Assembly: GCA_027014125.1 (NCBI GenBank)
Contig: JALWEI010000006.1
Location: 1 to 51,440 of the forward strand
Source of the DNA: Acidilobaceae archaeon
Lineage (GTDB): Archaea > Thermoproteota > Thermoprotei_A > Sulfolobales > Acidilobaceae
Direction of reading: 5' to 3'
DNA: 51,440 nt
Positions 24,468-32,822 of this stretch are shown here, in pieces. The notes under the pieces were generated by a model. That model worked only from the letters and a program-made list of their open reading frames with translations. It searched no databases and had not been told where the DNA came from. How positions within the stretch are numbered: the stretch's first letter is position 1; every line of letters begins with the position of its first letter. The position numbers and the translations under genes were made by a program.

Positions 24468-24980
24468 ATGCTTGTAGGGGTGGTTAGCGACACGCACGAC
24501 GTCCTCGACGGGGTCAGGGCCGCCGTGAGGCTCTTCAGGGAGCACGGGGTGGAGCACGTGGTGCACCTAGGCGACTACGTTGCCCCCTTTAGCCTCGCCG
24601 AGCTGGCTGGGGGCCTCAACGGCGTGCCCGTGACCGGGGTGTTCGGGAATAACGACGGGGAGAGGATGGGGCTCCTCAGGGTAGCCCAGGGGTTTGGAGT
24701 CCAGCTGCACGACCAGGCCACGACCATCGAGCTAGGGGGCAGGAGGATACTGCTCATACACGGCTTCGGCCCCCCGGAGAATACGAGGGAGATAGTATAC
24801 TCGCTCGCCTCGAGCCGTAGGTGGGACGCCGTGCTCTACGGCCACACCCACCAGCCGGAGCTCACCTACATAAGGGGGGTCCTGGTGCTAAACCCTGGCA
24901 CAGCATCTGGAATACTAAATAGGCCCACAGCGGCTATACTAGATACTAGGAGGATGACCGCGAGGGTGATCAACTTATGA
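24468..24980 (+). CDS. YfcE/MJ0936-type metallophosphoesterase
   Basis: The protein has about 170 residues. The calcineurin-like metal ligands are present in order: SDTHD (D8, H10), HLGDYVAP, GNNDG, LLIHGFGP and YGHTHQPE. Proteins of this family hydrolyse phosphodiesters in vitro with Mn or Ni; the natural substrate is not fixed. The ATG at 24468 is preferred over a GTG three codons upstream. The gene overlaps the following JAMM gene by 4 bases and starts a five-gene plus-strand operon. Confidence 0.88.
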   Translation: MLVGVVSDTHDVLDGVRAAVRLFREHGVEHVVHLGDYVAPFSLAELAGGLNGVPVTGVFGNNDGERMGLLRVAQGFGVQLHDQATTIELGGRRILLIHGFGPPENTREIVYSLASSRRWDAVLYGHTHQPELTYIRGVLVLNPGTASGILNRPTAAILDTRRMTARVINL

Positions 24981-25369
24981 GCACGCCGAGGTCCATAGTC
25001 CTAGGGCCCCTGAAGGCTCCCATGATGCGGCTAGCCACCCAGGGGAGCGAGGTAGCGGGGATACTAGTAGGCAGGGTTGAGGGCGACACCGCCATAGCTT
25101 ACTACCTCCACCTTGCTAGGAACGTGAGGGAGAGCCCCGTAGAGTTCGAGGCCGAGCCGTGGCACGTGGTCCAGGCGCACGTATCCGCCGAGACGTATGG
25201 GCTGGAGGTAATAGGGGTATTCCACACCCACCCAGTCTGCCCCCCGAGGCCCAGTGCTAGGGACGTGGAAGGGATGAAGCGGTGGCCATATATATGGGTC
25301 ATAGCTTGTAGTAGCGAGGTAGAGGCATGGACCCCTGAGGCCGAGCCGAGGCCGGTAGAGGTCCTATAG
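24977..25369 (+). CDS. JAMM/MPN+ metallopeptidase
   Basis: This 130-residue single-domain protein has a complete JAMM zinc site: E25, H83-T-H85-P, S93 and D96 in VFHTHPVCPPRPSARD. Archaeal JAMM proteases of this size remove ubiquitin-like SAMP modifiers or process such modifiers for sulfur transfer. No SAMP-like or E1-like gene is present in the window. The ATG overlaps the stop of the phosphoesterase gene (ATGA), so the two are translationally coupled. Confidence 0.9.
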   Translation: MSTPRSIVLGPLKAPMMRLATQGSEVAGILVGRVEGDTAIAYYLHLARNVRESPVEFEAEPWHVVQAHVSAETYGLEVIGVFHTHPVCPPRPSARDVEGMKRWPYIWVIACSSEVEAWTPEAEPRPVEVL

Positions 25370-25452
25370 CCTGTAATCAGCTACGAGGTGCATAGTGTTT
25401 GCCCAGAGCCCGGGGGAGGAGGGGCTCCAGGAGGGAGGGAGCCAATGTCACG

Positions 25453-26013
25453 ATGACCAGTGTAGCCCTAGCCCTAGCGGCTGGGGCCACCTTGTATGCA
25501 GCCACAGGTGCATCCATCCTACCCGCGGTGCTCCTGGGCCTCATAACCCTCACCCCGGGCCTCTACCTTGCCTATAGGGGGATGCTCATCAAGGGCCTAG
25601 GCGCGGTTATGCTGCTCTCAGCCTTCTCGGGCAGCCTATCCTACGTGGCGTACCTAGCCACCCGGGGGCCCCAGGACCCCCTATACGCCTCCCTGGGTAG
25701 CCCCCTCACCCCCATCCTGCTCGCCCTCCTTGGGTTAGCCACTGGCGGGGTTGCCAGCTACCTGGGCGCCGTCTACCAGTGGGCGTGGCTGCTTGAGGCG
25801 TTGTCTCTGGAGGACCCGTGGATGATAGCCCACGGCCTCCTCTCGTGGGGCCTACTCGCATACACAACGGTACTCTCTATAGCAGTGTTGAGGGCCAGGA
25901 GCCTGAGGCACCTTGGCGCTAGGAGTAGCTTCGTGATCGCCGCTGGCACCGCGGCGCTCCTGGTAATATATATTGCCCACGCCCTCTCCCAGCCCCCGCC
26001 CGGTGCCGCATGA
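25453..26013 (+). CDS. Multi-spanning membrane protein of unknown function
   Basis: The protein has about 186 residues and roughly six hydrophobic helices with short loops. No catalytic motif was recognised. The ATG at 25453 places the first helix at the N-terminus; a TTG at 25399 in the same frame would add a basic, Arg/Gly-rich stretch. The 3' end overlaps the UPF0200 gene by 4 bases, so it belongs to the operon running from the phosphoesterase to UPF0201. Confidence 0.7.
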   Translation: MTSVALALAAGATLYAATGASILPAVLLGLITLTPGLYLAYRGMLIKGLGAVMLLSAFSGSLSYVAYLATRGPQDPLYASLGSPLTPILLALLGLATGGVASYLGAVYQWAWLLEALSLEDPWMIAHGLLSWGLLAYTTVLSIAVLRARSLRHLGARSSFVIAAGTAALLVIYIAHALSQPPPGAA

Positions 26014-26609
26014 TGCTACTAGTGCTAGTTACTGGCATGCCGGGGAGCGGGAAGAGTGTTGTAGCATCGATGCTAGCCAGAATCCTCGATGCACCTGTGT
26101 ATAGCATGGGGGATATAGTGAGGAGGGAGGTCGCCAGGAGGGGCATGGAGCTGACCGTCGAGAACATCGAGAGGGTGGCAAGGGAGCTGAGGAGGGAGAT
26201 GGGCATGGCAGCGGTCGCCAAGCTACTCCTCAAAGAGCTCCGGGGCATACATGCTAGTATAGTGGTTGTTGACGGCGTTAGGAGCCTCGACGAGGTGGAG
26301 GTCCTCAGGGGGGCCGGGAGGCCTTGTATAGTGGCTGTCCACGCATCGCCCCTGACCAGGTATAGGAGGATGATGGCAAGGGCCAGGAGGGGGGACATAG
26401 ATGGGTGGAACAGCTTCAGGATGAGGGACATGGCCAACCTATCCTACGGCATAGGAGGGGTTATAGCCATGGCTGACTACATGATAGTGAACGAGTCAGG
26501 GCCCGAGGAGCTTGAGGCCAGCGTGGCTAGGGTAGCGGGTGAGATCAGGAGTGGCGAGGGTAAGGGTTGTAGTGGAGGCGGAGGTCCGCCCCACGGAGGA
26601 CCCGGATAA
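26010..26609 (+). CDS. UPF0200 family P-loop nucleotide kinase-like protein
   Basis: This 199-residue protein has its P-loop TGMPGSGKS at residues 8-16. It has a D-x-x-R-R pattern (MGDIVRREVARRG), VVDGVRSLDEVEVL as Walker B-like region, and a lid-like RYRRMMARARRGD. These are features of the archaeal UPF0200 family, related to adenylate and dephospho-CoA kinases. The substrate is unproven. The last 20 residues (Gly/Pro-rich) overlap the next gene and may not be functional. UPF0200 is commonly next to UPF0201 in archaea, as here. Confidence 0.87.
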   Translation: MMLLVLVTGMPGSGKSVVASMLARILDAPVYSMGDIVRREVARRGMELTVENIERVARELRREMGMAAVAKLLLKELRGIHASIVVVDGVRSLDEVEVLRGAGRPCIVAVHASPLTRYRRMMARARRGDIDGWNSFRMRDMANLSYGIGGVIAMADYMIVNESGPEELEASVARVAGEIRSGEGKGCSGGGGPPHGGPG

Positions 26610-26988
26610 GGTCCTCAAGGCGGTGGAGTCATTCTTCACCCCAGACACTGTGAGGGTTGAGGACATAGGCTCCACTAGGATCCTAGTGGCGGAGGCTGGG
26701 AGCCTGAGGAGCCTGGAGAAGCTCCACTGGCTGCTGAGGGCTGAGAGGATACTAGACGCCGCCAGGGGCATGCTGAGGAGGGGCATCCAGGGCGAGAAGC
26801 TGGTTTTCCACCTACACAAGCAGGCAGCCTATGTGGGTAAGCTCAGCTTCGTCTCGGGGGACCATGAGTCGCCTATGGGGGCGATTAGGGTTACCGTGGA
26901 GCACCCTGACCCCAGGCAGGTGGTGGACTGGCTGGCCCCGCCCACTGTTAGGGGTAGGCCGGTGTTCGAGAAGCCAGTGCCCGAGTAG
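26551..26988 (+). CDS. UPF0201 family protein
   Basis: This 145-residue protein starts at the GTG at 26551 (VARVRVVVEAEVRPTEDPDKV), although a GTG at 26539 is in frame. It matches the archaeal UPF0201 family, an alpha/beta protein proposed to resemble RNA-binding folds. It overlaps the UPF0200 gene by 59 bases, so it is translationally coupled to it. It ends one base from the end of the convergent membrane-protein gene. Confidence 0.87.
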   Translation: MARVRVVVEAEVRPTEDPDKVLKAVESFFTPDTVRVEDIGSTRILVAEAGSLRSLEKLHWLLRAERILDAARGMLRRGIQGEKLVFHLHKQAAYVGKLSFVSGDHESPMGAIRVTVEHPDPRQVVDWLAPPTVRGRPVFEKPVPE

Positions 26989-26989
26989 G

Positions 26990-27385
26990 CTATGCGCCCC
27001 GGGTCAGCATCACTCCGAGGGCTAGGGCTCCTAGGGATGCTAGGAGCGCCACGACTAGTAGTGCCTGGGCCCTGGGGCTATCCTGCTGGCTTGGCAGCTT
27101 GTGGAACGCATACCCCCCGGCTGCCGCTGCTATGAGCCATGAGATCAGCTTCTCTCCGACCCTGCCTGGTGTGGTGCCCATCTGGAACCATGCATCGGGT
27201 CCCCCGTATTTGCCTGCGTTGATCAGGCCTGTTACTAGTATTAGTGCTAGGCCTGCTGTCGATGCTAGCGCGGTCCTCCTGATGGAGTCTTTATCCATGC
27301 CCTTGTGGGCTATGAGTAGGGCTACTAGCCCGCCTATCCATAGGGATGCCCCTATGATGTGTAGTATCGTTACGGCTAGGCTCAT
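26990..27385 (-). CDS. Four-span membrane protein, CopD-like
   Basis: This 131-residue protein has four hydrophobic helices. The first holds LHIIGASLWIGGLVALLI, a pattern of the CopD/DUF2269-type membrane proteins in which a His and a Trp-x-Gly-Gly lie in the helix. An exact function cannot be given; copper or haem handling is a family association only. A TATA box (CTATATATATC on the minus strand, about 27437-27449) in the 93-base gap gives it its own transcript, separate from the ABC exporter genes upstream. Confidence 0.6.
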   Translation of the reverse strand: MSLAVTILHIIGASLWIGGLVALLIAHKGMDKDSIRRTALASTAGLALILVTGLINAGKYGGPDAWFQMGTTPGRVGEKLISWLIAAAAGGYAFHKLPSQQDSPRAQALLVVALLASLGALALGVMLTRGA

Positions 27386-27434
27386 CCCCTGTCCACCCGT
27401 TGCTGGCCTGGTGTCCTGGTGGGGGGCTTAGAGT

Positions 27435-27450
27435 TTTGATATATATAGTT
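27435..27450 (-). promoter_or_regulatory. TATA region of the CopD-like gene
   Basis: On the minus strand AACTATATATATCAAAAC lies about 50 bases before the ATG, so transcription would start near 27417 with a leader of about 30 bases that holds a GGTGG ribosome site. The 35 bases to its right are very AT-rich without further structure. Confidence 0.5.
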
Positions 27451-27478
27451 ATTATTGTTATTGTTTTATTATTGCTGG

Positions 27479-28381
27479 TTAGAGGTCCGTCCTCTCTAGT
27501 ATGTAGGCTGTGAATGCTATGTGGAGTGCTATGCCGATTAGGGTTGAGAGCGCATATGCCCCTGCCAGGGGGGCTGCGTCTAGTGTTATCCCCTGGCTTG
27601 TTAGGAGTGGGTCCCTGATCACGCCCCCGTTTGCTACCCAGTACAGTAGTGAGGGTAGCGCGAGGCCGGCTTGGTAGGGGTCGTAGGCCATCGCCTTCAT
27701 CTGCTCCACCGCGAGCAACGTGTTTATGTTTCCAAGGTCCTCCGGACTGGCTGTAGCGGTTATCCTGAGGCCCACGTAGATTAGTATGGCCGTTGAGAGG
27801 GCCAGGTGGGCCACGAATCCCAGTACTATCCCGTGGAGGGGCTTCCTAGCCATCGCCCCTATCGCTGCCGCGAGGAGTAGTAGGGGGAGGGCTCCCACGC
27901 CTAGTAGGGCTCCGAGGCCTATGGCTAGGGGTAGGTCCCCGATCGGCGGCATGGATCCCATTAGTATGGCGTTAGACAGGAAAGCCGCTAGGCCCGTGGA
28001 GGCGGATATCAGCGATAGGACCAGGGTTACTGTGAGGACCTTAGCGGCTAGGTACTCTATCCTCCTCACGCCCCGTGCCAGGATTAGCCTGGCAGTGCCG
28101 TCGCTAAGGTCGCTTGCCAGCAGGTCGCCGCCGTAGAGTAGGGCTATTAGCCACATGAATGTGCCCAGGTTTACGATCTCCTGGAACGACACTTGGCCAG
28201 TGGTCTTGAACCCCATGACCACGGCCCAGAAGGATGGGTCGCTGACCGTCCTATCCATGCCGTACCTGAGTATTAGCGACGATATTACGGGTAGCACAGC
28301 TAGGAGTAGGAGGAAATAGAAGCTCCTCTTCCTCACCTCCCTGGCTAGCTCCATCCTGGCTACTGCTATGACCGGGTTCAC
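27479..28381 (-). CDS. ABC-2 type transporter permease
   Basis: This 300-residue protein has six hydrophobic spans. The N-terminal MELAREVRKRSFYFLLLLAVLP and the SDLSDGTARLILARGVRRIEYLAAKVL segment are typical of ABC-2 family permeases (NosY/ABC exporter type). It is 6 bases downstream of its ATPase gene. Together they would form an exporter of unknown substrate. Confidence 0.87.
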   Translation of the reverse strand: MNPVIAVARMELAREVRKRSFYFLLLLAVLPVISSLILRYGMDRTVSDPSFWAVVMGFKTTGQVSFQEIVNLGTFMWLIALLYGGDLLASDLSDGTARLILARGVRRIEYLAAKVLTVTLVLSLISASTGLAAFLSNAILMGSMPPIGDLPLAIGLGALLGVGALPLLLLAAAIGAMARKPLHGIVLGFVAHLALSTAILIYVGLRITATASPEDLGNINTLLAVEQMKAMAYDPYQAGLALPSLLYWVANGGVIRDPLLTSQGITLDAAPLAGAYALSTLIGIALHIAFTAYILERTDL

Positions 28382-28387
28382 TGCTGC

Positions 28388-29317
28388 TCACCTCCTGGCG
28401 CCGACTAGCCTTAGGTAGGCCTCCTCTAGGTCGTAGCCCCTGGTCTCGAAGCCCCTGACGCCTATACCCCTCTCCATGAGCCTCGCTATTATGGCCTGGG
28501 CCTCGTCCTCGCTCTCCAGCCTGACCCTTATAGCCTGGGCTAGGACCTGCACGTCCTTGTAGCCCATCTCCTCCACCGCCCTTGCCGCCTCAGCCGGCCT
28601 CGGTGTCCTGACGAGTAGCACGGCGCCGCCCGCTACCTTCCTGGCCAGCTCCTCTATGGAGCCGTGGAATATGGCCTTGCCCCTGGCTATTACTGCTACC
28701 TCGTCTACAAGGTCCTGGAGTTCCCTTAGTATGTGGCTGCTCACCAGCACCCCTACACCCCTGCGGCGGAGGTCGAGGACAAGCTCCCTCACCCTCGCGA
28801 CCCACTCAGGGTCGAGGCCGGTGAAGGGCTCGTCCATGAGCATGAATTCCCTCTCAGCGACTAGGGCCTGGGCTATGAGTATCCTCTTCCTCTGCCCCTT
28901 ACTCAGCTTCCCCATACGCCTCAGGCATAGATCCTCTACCCCCAGCTCTGCTAGGGCCTGGCGTGCCCTCGACCGGGCCTCGCCCTGTGGCACCCCGTCT
29001 ATGATTGCTAGGTCCTCTAGGAGCCTGCATGGGGTTGCCCATGCAGGCCCCTCGGGCACCTCGGGGGTGTAGCCGATTAGCCTCTTCATCCTCACCCCCT
29101 CCCTGTGGAGGTCTATGTCGTCTAGGAGTACCCTGCCCTTGTCGGGCTTGACTAGGCCTAGTATGATCTTGATCGTCGTCGTCTTCCCCGCGCCGTTGGG
29201 GCCTAGCAGGCCTAGGACCTTCCCCCGGGCTATCTCCAGCGATAACCCGTCAACCGCCACTGCTCCCTTATACCTCTTGCTTACCCCTTCCACCACGATC
29301 TTTGATGGCATCACCAT
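28388..29317 (-). CDS. ABC exporter ATPase (CcmA/DrrA-like)
   Basis: This 309-residue protein has Walker A GPNGAGKTT near residues 38-46, the signature LSKGQRKRILIAQAL and Walker B FMLMDEPFTGLDPEW. The H-loop is VSSHILREL, with a C-terminal regulatory region of about 80 residues as in DrrA-type ATPases. It starts at ATG 29317, with a TATA element (TATAATGCTTAT on the minus strand, about 29360-29371). It drives the ABC-2 permease encoded just downstream. Confidence 0.92.
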   Translation of the reverse strand: MVMPSKIVVEGVSKRYKGAVAVDGLSLEIARGKVLGLLGPNGAGKTTTIKIILGLVKPDKGRVLLDDIDLHREGVRMKRLIGYTPEVPEGPAWATPCRLLEDLAIIDGVPQGEARSRARQALAELGVEDLCLRRMGKLSKGQRKRILIAQALVAEREFMLMDEPFTGLDPEWVARVRELVLDLRRRGVGVLVSSHILRELQDLVDEVAVIARGKAIFHGSIEELARKVAGGAVLLVRTPRPAEAARAVEEMGYKDVQVLAQAIRVRLESEDEAQAIIARLMERGIGVRGFETRGYDLEEAYLRLVGARR

Positions 29318-29382
29318 ATACCTCTACAAGCCGCCTAGAGGCTGGGGCCGGGGCGGTTCATAAGCATTATACGCCTACCCAC

Positions 29383-29396
29383 CGTATGAATATACG
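29383..29396. promoter_or_regulatory. Inverted repeat CGTAT-GAAT-ATACG in the malic enzyme/ABC exporter gap
   Basis: This perfect 5-base-arm inverted repeat lies between the two divergent promoters, 45 bases upstream of the malic enzyme TATA box and about 15 bases upstream of the exporter TATA box. It could be an operator for either unit. Confidence 0.35.
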
Positions 29397-29431
29397 TGAA
29401 CTACACCCACCCTAATTATCCCCCAGATCAC

Positions 29432-29449
29432 ACTACACTATAATGTAGT
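29432..29449. promoter_or_regulatory. 18-bp palindrome enclosing the malic enzyme TATA box
   Basis: ACTACACTATAATGTAGT has 6-base arms ACTACA/TGTAGT and a central TATA; only one base pair breaks the symmetry. The TATA element is about 25 bases before the expected start (near 29466) of the malic enzyme mRNA. A protein bound here would directly exclude TBP. Confidence 0.55.
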
Positions 29450-29472
29450 ATCCCTGGAAAGGGTGCCTGGGA

Positions 29473-30819
29473 TTGGAGAAGGCCGAGGAGAAGGTGGACT
29501 GGTATAAGCTTAGCCTCAGGCTCCACAGGTTCTACGCAGGCAAGATGGAGACTATGCCCAAGGTCCCTGTAAGGAGCCTCGAGGACTTCGCCATATGGTA
29601 CACACCCGGGGTAGCGGAGCCCTCCCGTGCGATAGCCAGGGATCCGGATGAGAGCTTCGAGCTGACGAGCAGGTGGAACACTATAGCGGTGGTTAGCGAC
29701 GGGACGAGGGTCCTAGGGCTAGGGCGGATAGGCCCCGAGGCGGCGTACCCTGTCATGGAGGGGAAGGCCCTCATCTTCAAGTACCTGGGCGGCGTCGACG
29801 CTGTGCCCCTGGTGCATAGGGTTAGGGACCTGGAGGGCTGGATAAGCCTGTTGAAGGCCATAGAGCCCAGTTTCGGGGGGATCAACCTGGAGGATATAGA
29901 GAGCCCCAAGTGCTTCGCCCTCCTGGACCGGGCCAGGGAGGAGCTGGAGATACCGGTTTGGCACGACGACCAGCAGGGGACAGCCGCCGCGACTCTAGCT
30001 GGCCTCATAAACGCTTTCAAGCTTGTGGGCAAGGATATGGCCAAGTCTAGGATCGTGCTCTTCGGAGCCGGGGCTGCCAACATAGCGCTCTATAGGCTCC
30101 TCAAGGTGTGGGGCGTGCCTCCCGGCAACATAGTTGTTATAGACAGCAAGGGGGTGCTCCACCCGCACAGGGATGACATAGACAAGCTTATGATAAACAA
30201 CCCGTGGAAGTACAGGATAGCCCTCGAGACCGGCGGGGGATGGCTGAGGGCCGGGGATGGGATAGAGAAAGCGCTGGAGGGGGCTGACGCCCTGGTCGCG
30301 GCCAGCAGGCCGGGGCCCGGGGTTATTAAGAAGGAGTGGGTGGCCAAGATGGCCAAGGACGCCATAGTCTTCGCCGAGGCCAACCCCGTGCCGGAGATAT
30401 GGCCCTGGGAGGCCAAGGAGGCTGGGGCTAGGATCGTAGCCACGGGGAGGAGCGACCTCCCCAACCAGGTGAACAATAGCCTAGTCTTCCCCGCCGTCTT
30501 CAGGGGCGTGCTCGATGTGAGGGCCAAGACGATAACCGATGAGATGGCTATAGAGGCGGCGGTGGAGATAGCAAGGTACGCGGAGGAGCGGGGCCTAAGC
30601 GAGGACTACATCATACCCAAGATGGAGGAGTGGCACCTCTACCCTAGGGTAGCGGCGGCCGTGGCGGTGAAGGCGGTGGAGCAGGGGGTCGCTAGGAAGA
30701 CCACCACGTACAGGGAGGAGCTGGAGAGGGCTGAAGAGATAATAAGGAGGAGCAGGGAGAAGCACGACCTGATGTGGGAGAAGGGCCTCATAGAGAGGCC
30801 TCCTGAGGACCACTCTTAG
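29473..30819 (+). CDS. Malic enzyme (oxaloacetate-decarboxylating malate dehydrogenase)
   Basis: This 448-residue enzyme is of the prokaryotic short malic enzyme family and converts malate to pyruvate and CO2 with NAD(P). Conserved blocks are [53 protein letters not shown] (metal and substrate site), the nucleotide fold [12 protein letters not shown], and a late [23 protein letters not shown]. The start is a TTG at 29473, only a few bases after the predicted transcription start, so the mRNA is leaderless or nearly so. It heads an operon with two GNAT genes and a threonine-synthase-like gene. It could drain C4 acids produced through the methylmalonyl-CoA route. Confidence 0.94.
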   Translation: MEKAEEKVDWYKLSLRLHRFYAGKMETMPKVPVRSLEDFAIWYTPGVAEPSRAIARDPDESFELTSRWNTIAVVSDGTRVLGLGRIGPEAAYPVMEGKALIFKYLGGVDAVPLVHRVRDLEGWISLLKAIEPSFGGINLEDIESPKCFALLDRAREELEIPVWHDDQQGTAAATLAGLINAFKLVGKDMAKSRIVLFGAGAANIALYRLLKVWGVPPGNIVVIDSKGVLHPHRDDIDKLMINNPWKYRIALETGGGWLRAGDGIEKALEGADALVAASRPGPGVIKKEWVAKMAKDAIVFAEANPVPEIWPWEAKEAGARIVATGRSDLPNQVNNSLVFPAVFRGVLDVRAKTITDEMAIEAAVEIARYAEERGLSEDYIIPKMEEWHLYPRVAAAVAVKAVEQGVARKTTTYREELERAEEIIRRSREKHDLMWEKGLIERPPEDHS

Positions 30820-30837
30820 GCTTGGAGGTGGCGTATC

Positions 30838-31311
30838 GTGTACGAGCCAGGCCTATACGTGAGGCCAGCCTCCGAGAAGGATCTGGAGAGGCTGGCCAGG
30901 CTCATATACAGGTTCTACTCCTTCAACGAGGAGTTCGACCCTGCCTGGGCCCTGGATGAGGATGCCGAGGCTATAGCCAGGGAGCTGGCAGGCGAGTATA
31001 TCGGGGGCGACGACCTGGTCCTCGTGGCCGAGTACGATAACGAGGTTGTCGGCTACATCAGGATAGTGGTCGTGGAGAACAGGATACTGGCATCCAAGAG
31101 GCTAGGCGTGATCAAGGAACTCTACGTGCTCCCACCCTTCAGGGGGAGGGGCATAGCCTCAAGGCTGATAGCCGAGGCTCAGGAGAGGCTGGGCGATATG
31201 GGTGTGAAGCACGTCTCCGCCGAGTTCCCCGCTGCAAACTATGTGGCTGAGAGGTTCTACCGCGCCTTAAGCTTCAGGCCCTACCTGAGCATGTACCTGA
31301 GGGAGGTGTAG
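30838..31311 (+). CDS. GNAT family N-acetyltransferase (first of two)
   Basis: This 157-residue protein begins with a GTG at 30838. The acetyl-CoA-binding motif A is VIKELYVLPPFRGRGIASRLI near residues 91-111, followed by the motif B region AERFYRALSFRP. It lies 18 bases after the malic enzyme gene. It is related to the next gene (shared layout and the N-terminal FNEEFDP versus LNEELDP segment), so the two look like an old tandem duplication. The acceptor substrate is unknown. Confidence 0.88.
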   Translation: MYEPGLYVRPASEKDLERLARLIYRFYSFNEEFDPAWALDEDAEAIARELAGEYIGGDDLVLVAEYDNEVVGYIRIVVVENRILASKRLGVIKELYVLPPFRGRGIASRLIAEAQERLGDMGVKHVSAEFPAANYVAERFYRALSFRPYLSMYLREV

Positions 31312-31317
31312 CCTGGG

Positions 31318-31797
31318 ATGAGGATCACCATAAGGCATGGAGAGGATAGGGACGTAGACGAGATCGCTGACATGGTGGCCAAGCTTAAGCTACTCAACGA
31401 GGAGCTAGACCCACACTTCAAGGTGGTCGACGACCTAGAGGAGCAGGTTAGGAGGTATGTGGAGGACGCTGTAAAGAGCAGCGACACTATAGTCCTTGTC
31501 GCGGAGGACGAGGACACACAGGCACTGGCAGGGGTGATAATAGCCAGGATAGTTGATAGGATCTTCTACAAGCCCAGGCTGAAGGCACTCATAACTGACT
31601 TCTACGTTAAACCCGTGTACAGGAGGAAGAGGCTAGGCACGCTACTCCTCGAGAGGATCGAGGCCGAGGCAGCCAAGAGGGGCGCCGGAATACTAACGGC
31701 AGTATACCCGGCATACAACTCTATAGCGGAGCACTTCTACGAGACCCACGGGTTCGACAAGCTACAGGTGGAGAGGTACAAGCCCGTCACAGGGTAG
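31318..31797 (+). CDS. GNAT family N-acetyltransferase (second of two)
   Basis: This 159-residue protein starts with an ATG 6 bases after the first GNAT gene. Motif A is LITDFYVKPVYRRKRLGTLLL, with RRKRLG in place of the RGRGIA of its neighbour, then AEHFYETHGF. The similarity of the N-terminal halves suggests duplication followed by divergence, perhaps of substrate range or into a heterodimer. It is followed 7 bases later by the PLP enzyme gene. Confidence 0.88.
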   Translation: MRITIRHGEDRDVDEIADMVAKLKLLNEELDPHFKVVDDLEEQVRRYVEDAVKSSDTIVLVAEDEDTQALAGVIIARIVDRIFYKPRLKALITDFYVKPVYRRKRLGTLLLERIEAEAAKRGAGILTAVYPAYNSIAEHFYETHGFDKLQVERYKPVTG

Positions 31798-31804
31798 CCC
31801 AGGC

Positions 31805-32767
31805 ATGGAGCTATACTGCCCCAACTGCGGCTACCGCTCCAGGAGGTACACCCACCGGTGCCCCCACTGCGGGGCGCCCCTGGAGGCTAGAGACCCGCCT
31901 CCCCCAGCCAGGGTCCTAGGGGAGGGCGATACACCACTAATCGAGGATAGGTACAGGGGTAACAGGATATACATGAAGCTGGAGTACCTCAACCCCACCG
32001 GCAGCTTCAAGGACCGCGGCGTGGCGGCGTCCCTGTCATGGGCATCCAAGCAGGGGTATAGGTGCGTCGTCGAGGATTCCAGCGGGAACACGGGGATCTC
32101 CACAGCAGCGTACTCCTCCCACCTTGGCATGGAGCCGGTCATAGTGGTTCCAAGGAGCGCTAGCCCGGGTAAGAAGAGGCTTATCAAGTCCCTCGGGGCC
32201 AGGCTGGTTGAGGAGGATACCCGGGAGGATGCCGCTAGGAGGGCGGAGGAGCTTGCTGGCGAGTGCTTCTACGTAGCCCACGCCTGGAGCCCCCTCTTCA
32301 TATGGGGGACCGAGACCCTTGCCGGGGAGCTGCCGAGGCGCCTGCTAGGCCTCCCCATCTTCGTGCCTGTATCGAGCGGTACCCTGCTCCTTGGCCTCTA
32401 TAGGGGGGCCCGCCGTGCTGGGGTTGATGCGAGGCTCTACGCCGTCCAGTCGCCTATGGCTAGTAGCCTGGCGAGGCTGGTGGAGCCTGTGGCGGTCCTT
32501 GGAAGTAGCCAGGGTATGCTGGATGCGCTGGTCTATAGGAACCCTCCTAGGCTGGCTGAGATGGTTGAGGCCGTCTCCCGGGGCGGGGTCTATATCGTTG
32601 GCTGGGAGTATGCATCTAGGGCCTACAGCTGGCTCCTGCGTAGGGGGTATATAGTCGAGCCTTCCTCGGCAGTTGTTATGGCGGCGTATATGCACGCCGT
32701 TGAGAGGGGCTTGGTGGGTGACGCCGTCCTGGTCTTGACTGGGAGCGGGCTGAAGTATCTGGGGTAA
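31805..32767 (+). CDS. Threonine synthase-like PLP enzyme with N-terminal zinc ribbon
   Basis: This 320-residue fold-type II PLP enzyme has a CPNC...CPHC zinc ribbon (C5, C8, C19, C22) before it. The PLP lysine is K69 in NPTGSFKDRG, and SSGNTG binds the cofactor phosphate/substrate carboxylate. LTGSGLKY at the end is the threonine synthase-type C-terminus. It is short for a threonine synthase (archaeal ones are usually 350 or more residues), so another beta-elimination or replacement activity is possible. It is the last gene of the malic enzyme operon. Confidence 0.82.
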   Translation: MELYCPNCGYRSRRYTHRCPHCGAPLEARDPPPPARVLGEGDTPLIEDRYRGNRIYMKLEYLNPTGSFKDRGVAASLSWASKQGYRCVVEDSSGNTGISTAAYSSHLGMEPVIVVPRSASPGKKRLIKSLGARLVEEDTREDAARRAEELAGECFYVAHAWSPLFIWGTETLAGELPRRLLGLPIFVPVSSGTLLLGLYRGARRAGVDARLYAVQSPMASSLARLVEPVAVLGSSQGMLDALVYRNPPRLAEMVEAVSRGGVYIVGWEYASRAYSWLLRRGYIVEPSSAVVMAAYMHAVERGLVGDAVLVLTGSGLKYLG

Positions 32768-32822
32768 GTAGGGCGCTCCTTTAAGGCCCCTAGCCTCCCC
32801 CTCTTTTCCTGGTGGATGGGCT

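Noticed and set aside
24384-24566. 61-codon N-terminal extension of the hydroxyacid dehydrogenase
   Set aside because: It would overlap the start of the divergent phosphoesterase gene and its promoter, and the family N-terminus begins at the ATG at 24383.
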